Positions 63,766 to 64,000 of a DNA stretch of 64,000 bases are shown one piece after another. The notes beneath the pieces were generated by a model. The model was not told the origin of the DNA and made no database searches. It worked only from the letters and a program-made list of their open reading frames with translations. Location of the stretch: positions 781,573-845,572 of the forward strand of contig NZ_JAGGQG010000010.1 of NCBI RefSeq assembly GCF_018613415.1. Direction: 5' to 3'. This DNA is from Bacillus sp. ISL-18 (GTDB lineage: Bacteria; Bacillota; Bacilli; Bacillales; Cytobacillaceae). Position 1 is the first letter of the stretch; each line of letters starts with the position of its first letter. The translations under genes were made by a program, and so were the position numbers.

Positions 63766-64000
63766 AAAATAAAAAACCCCTCATCCCAAAAAGGGACGAG
63801 AGGATTGTATGTATCTTCCCGCGGTACCACCCACATTAGTGCCTAAACACTCGCTTCATTCAACCTTAACGCGGTAAACGGCAAACATTACTGTTCATTC
63901 ATGCCTGCAACTCAAAGGCGAGTTCATGATGTACTCGGTTGACTTTCACCAGCCGTCAACTCTCTATTCTCTCGAGTAAGAATCATTACTACTCCTGATC
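63766..64000 (-). promoter_or_regulatory. leuS T-box leader, may extend past window end
   Basis: T-box GGGTGGTACCGCG at 63820-63832 on the minus strand, followed by a terminator (CCTCTCGTCCC with GGGATGAGGGG) and T run at 63766-63797. A CUC Leu codon in GAACTC (63920-63922) is the likely specifier. Stem I begins near the window edge; the promoter is outside. Confidence 0.9.

Overview
The window is a stretch of chromosome from a low-GC, endospore-forming member of the Bacillaceae, probably Bacillus or a close relative such as Neobacillus. The evidence is gene content and order. Many genes match the Bacillus subtilis 'yt' region: ytxK-ackA, tpx, ytfIJ, thiI-nifZ, ezrA, refZ, rpsD, tyrS, acsA/acuABC, ccpA, aroA, ytxGHJ, murC, sftA, ytpQP, ytoP, ytnP, trmB, ytzH, ytmP, amyX, ytlR, ytgP, ytfP and leuS. 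Spore genes (an alpha/beta SASP, GerW/YtfJ, Cse60), strong AGGAGG ribosome binding sites, T-box leaders and sigma-G/sigma-F-like promoters agree with this. I see no prophage, insertion sequence, CRISPR array, rRNA or tRNA gene. The species cannot be named from the sequence alone.

Layout. 0-4.5 kb: end of an M24 peptidase gene, a probable 6S-like RNA, a glycine-rich small protein, a universal stress protein, moaB and an EcsC-family gene. 4.5-7 kb: ackA with a catabolite-responsive (cre) site, and ytxK. 7-11.5 kb: a dispersed repeat, tpx, ytfIJ, a NAD kinase, rarD and a SASP gene. 11.5-19.6 kb: thiI-nifZ, ezrA, refZ, a free-methionine sulfoxide reductase, a GAF-GGDEF diguanylate cyclase, and rpsD with its leader. 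19.6-24.3 kb: tyrS with a T-box, and a class A penicillin-binding protein. 24.4-30 kb: acsA divergent from acuABC, then ccpA. Acetate kinase, acetyl-CoA synthetase, its acetyltransferase/deacetylase pair and CcpA all lie within 26 kb, so this is a carbon-overflow and acetate-reuse neighbourhood. 30-45 kb: aroA, ytxJ/H/G, an M29 aminopeptidase, murC, sftA, ytpQ, ytpP, a DUF84 phosphatase, ytoP, ytzB, ytnP, trmB, ytzH and ytmP. 45-53 kb: amyX, ytlR, thpR, ytkP, ytzE, an amino acid permease, and an ArsR/SRPBCC pair. 53-64 kb: an Escherichia coli-type speD, a large tandem array, a NERD nuclease-domain gene, an RsuA-type pseudouridine synthase, ytgP (murJ), ytfP, cse60, a Gln-rich membrane protein, a rhodanese, and leuS with a T-box.

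The least explained structure is the tandem array at 54222-55172. It has eighteen copies of a 52-bp unit, each carrying an 8-bp inverted repeat (GTCCGAAG ... CTTCGGAC) at almost perfect spacing, and it lies just downstream of the NERD-domain gene. A diverged miniature relative with a 51-bp period lies between rpsD and tyrS. A second family of REP-like intergenic repeats, with full, partial and palindromic copies, is scattered through the window, and one fragment supplies the last codons and stop of acuC.

Most other genes are ordinary core genes. Starts were chosen by ribosome binding site and family length. Several genes start with TTG or GTG. All family names come from recognising motifs by eye; no database search was run.
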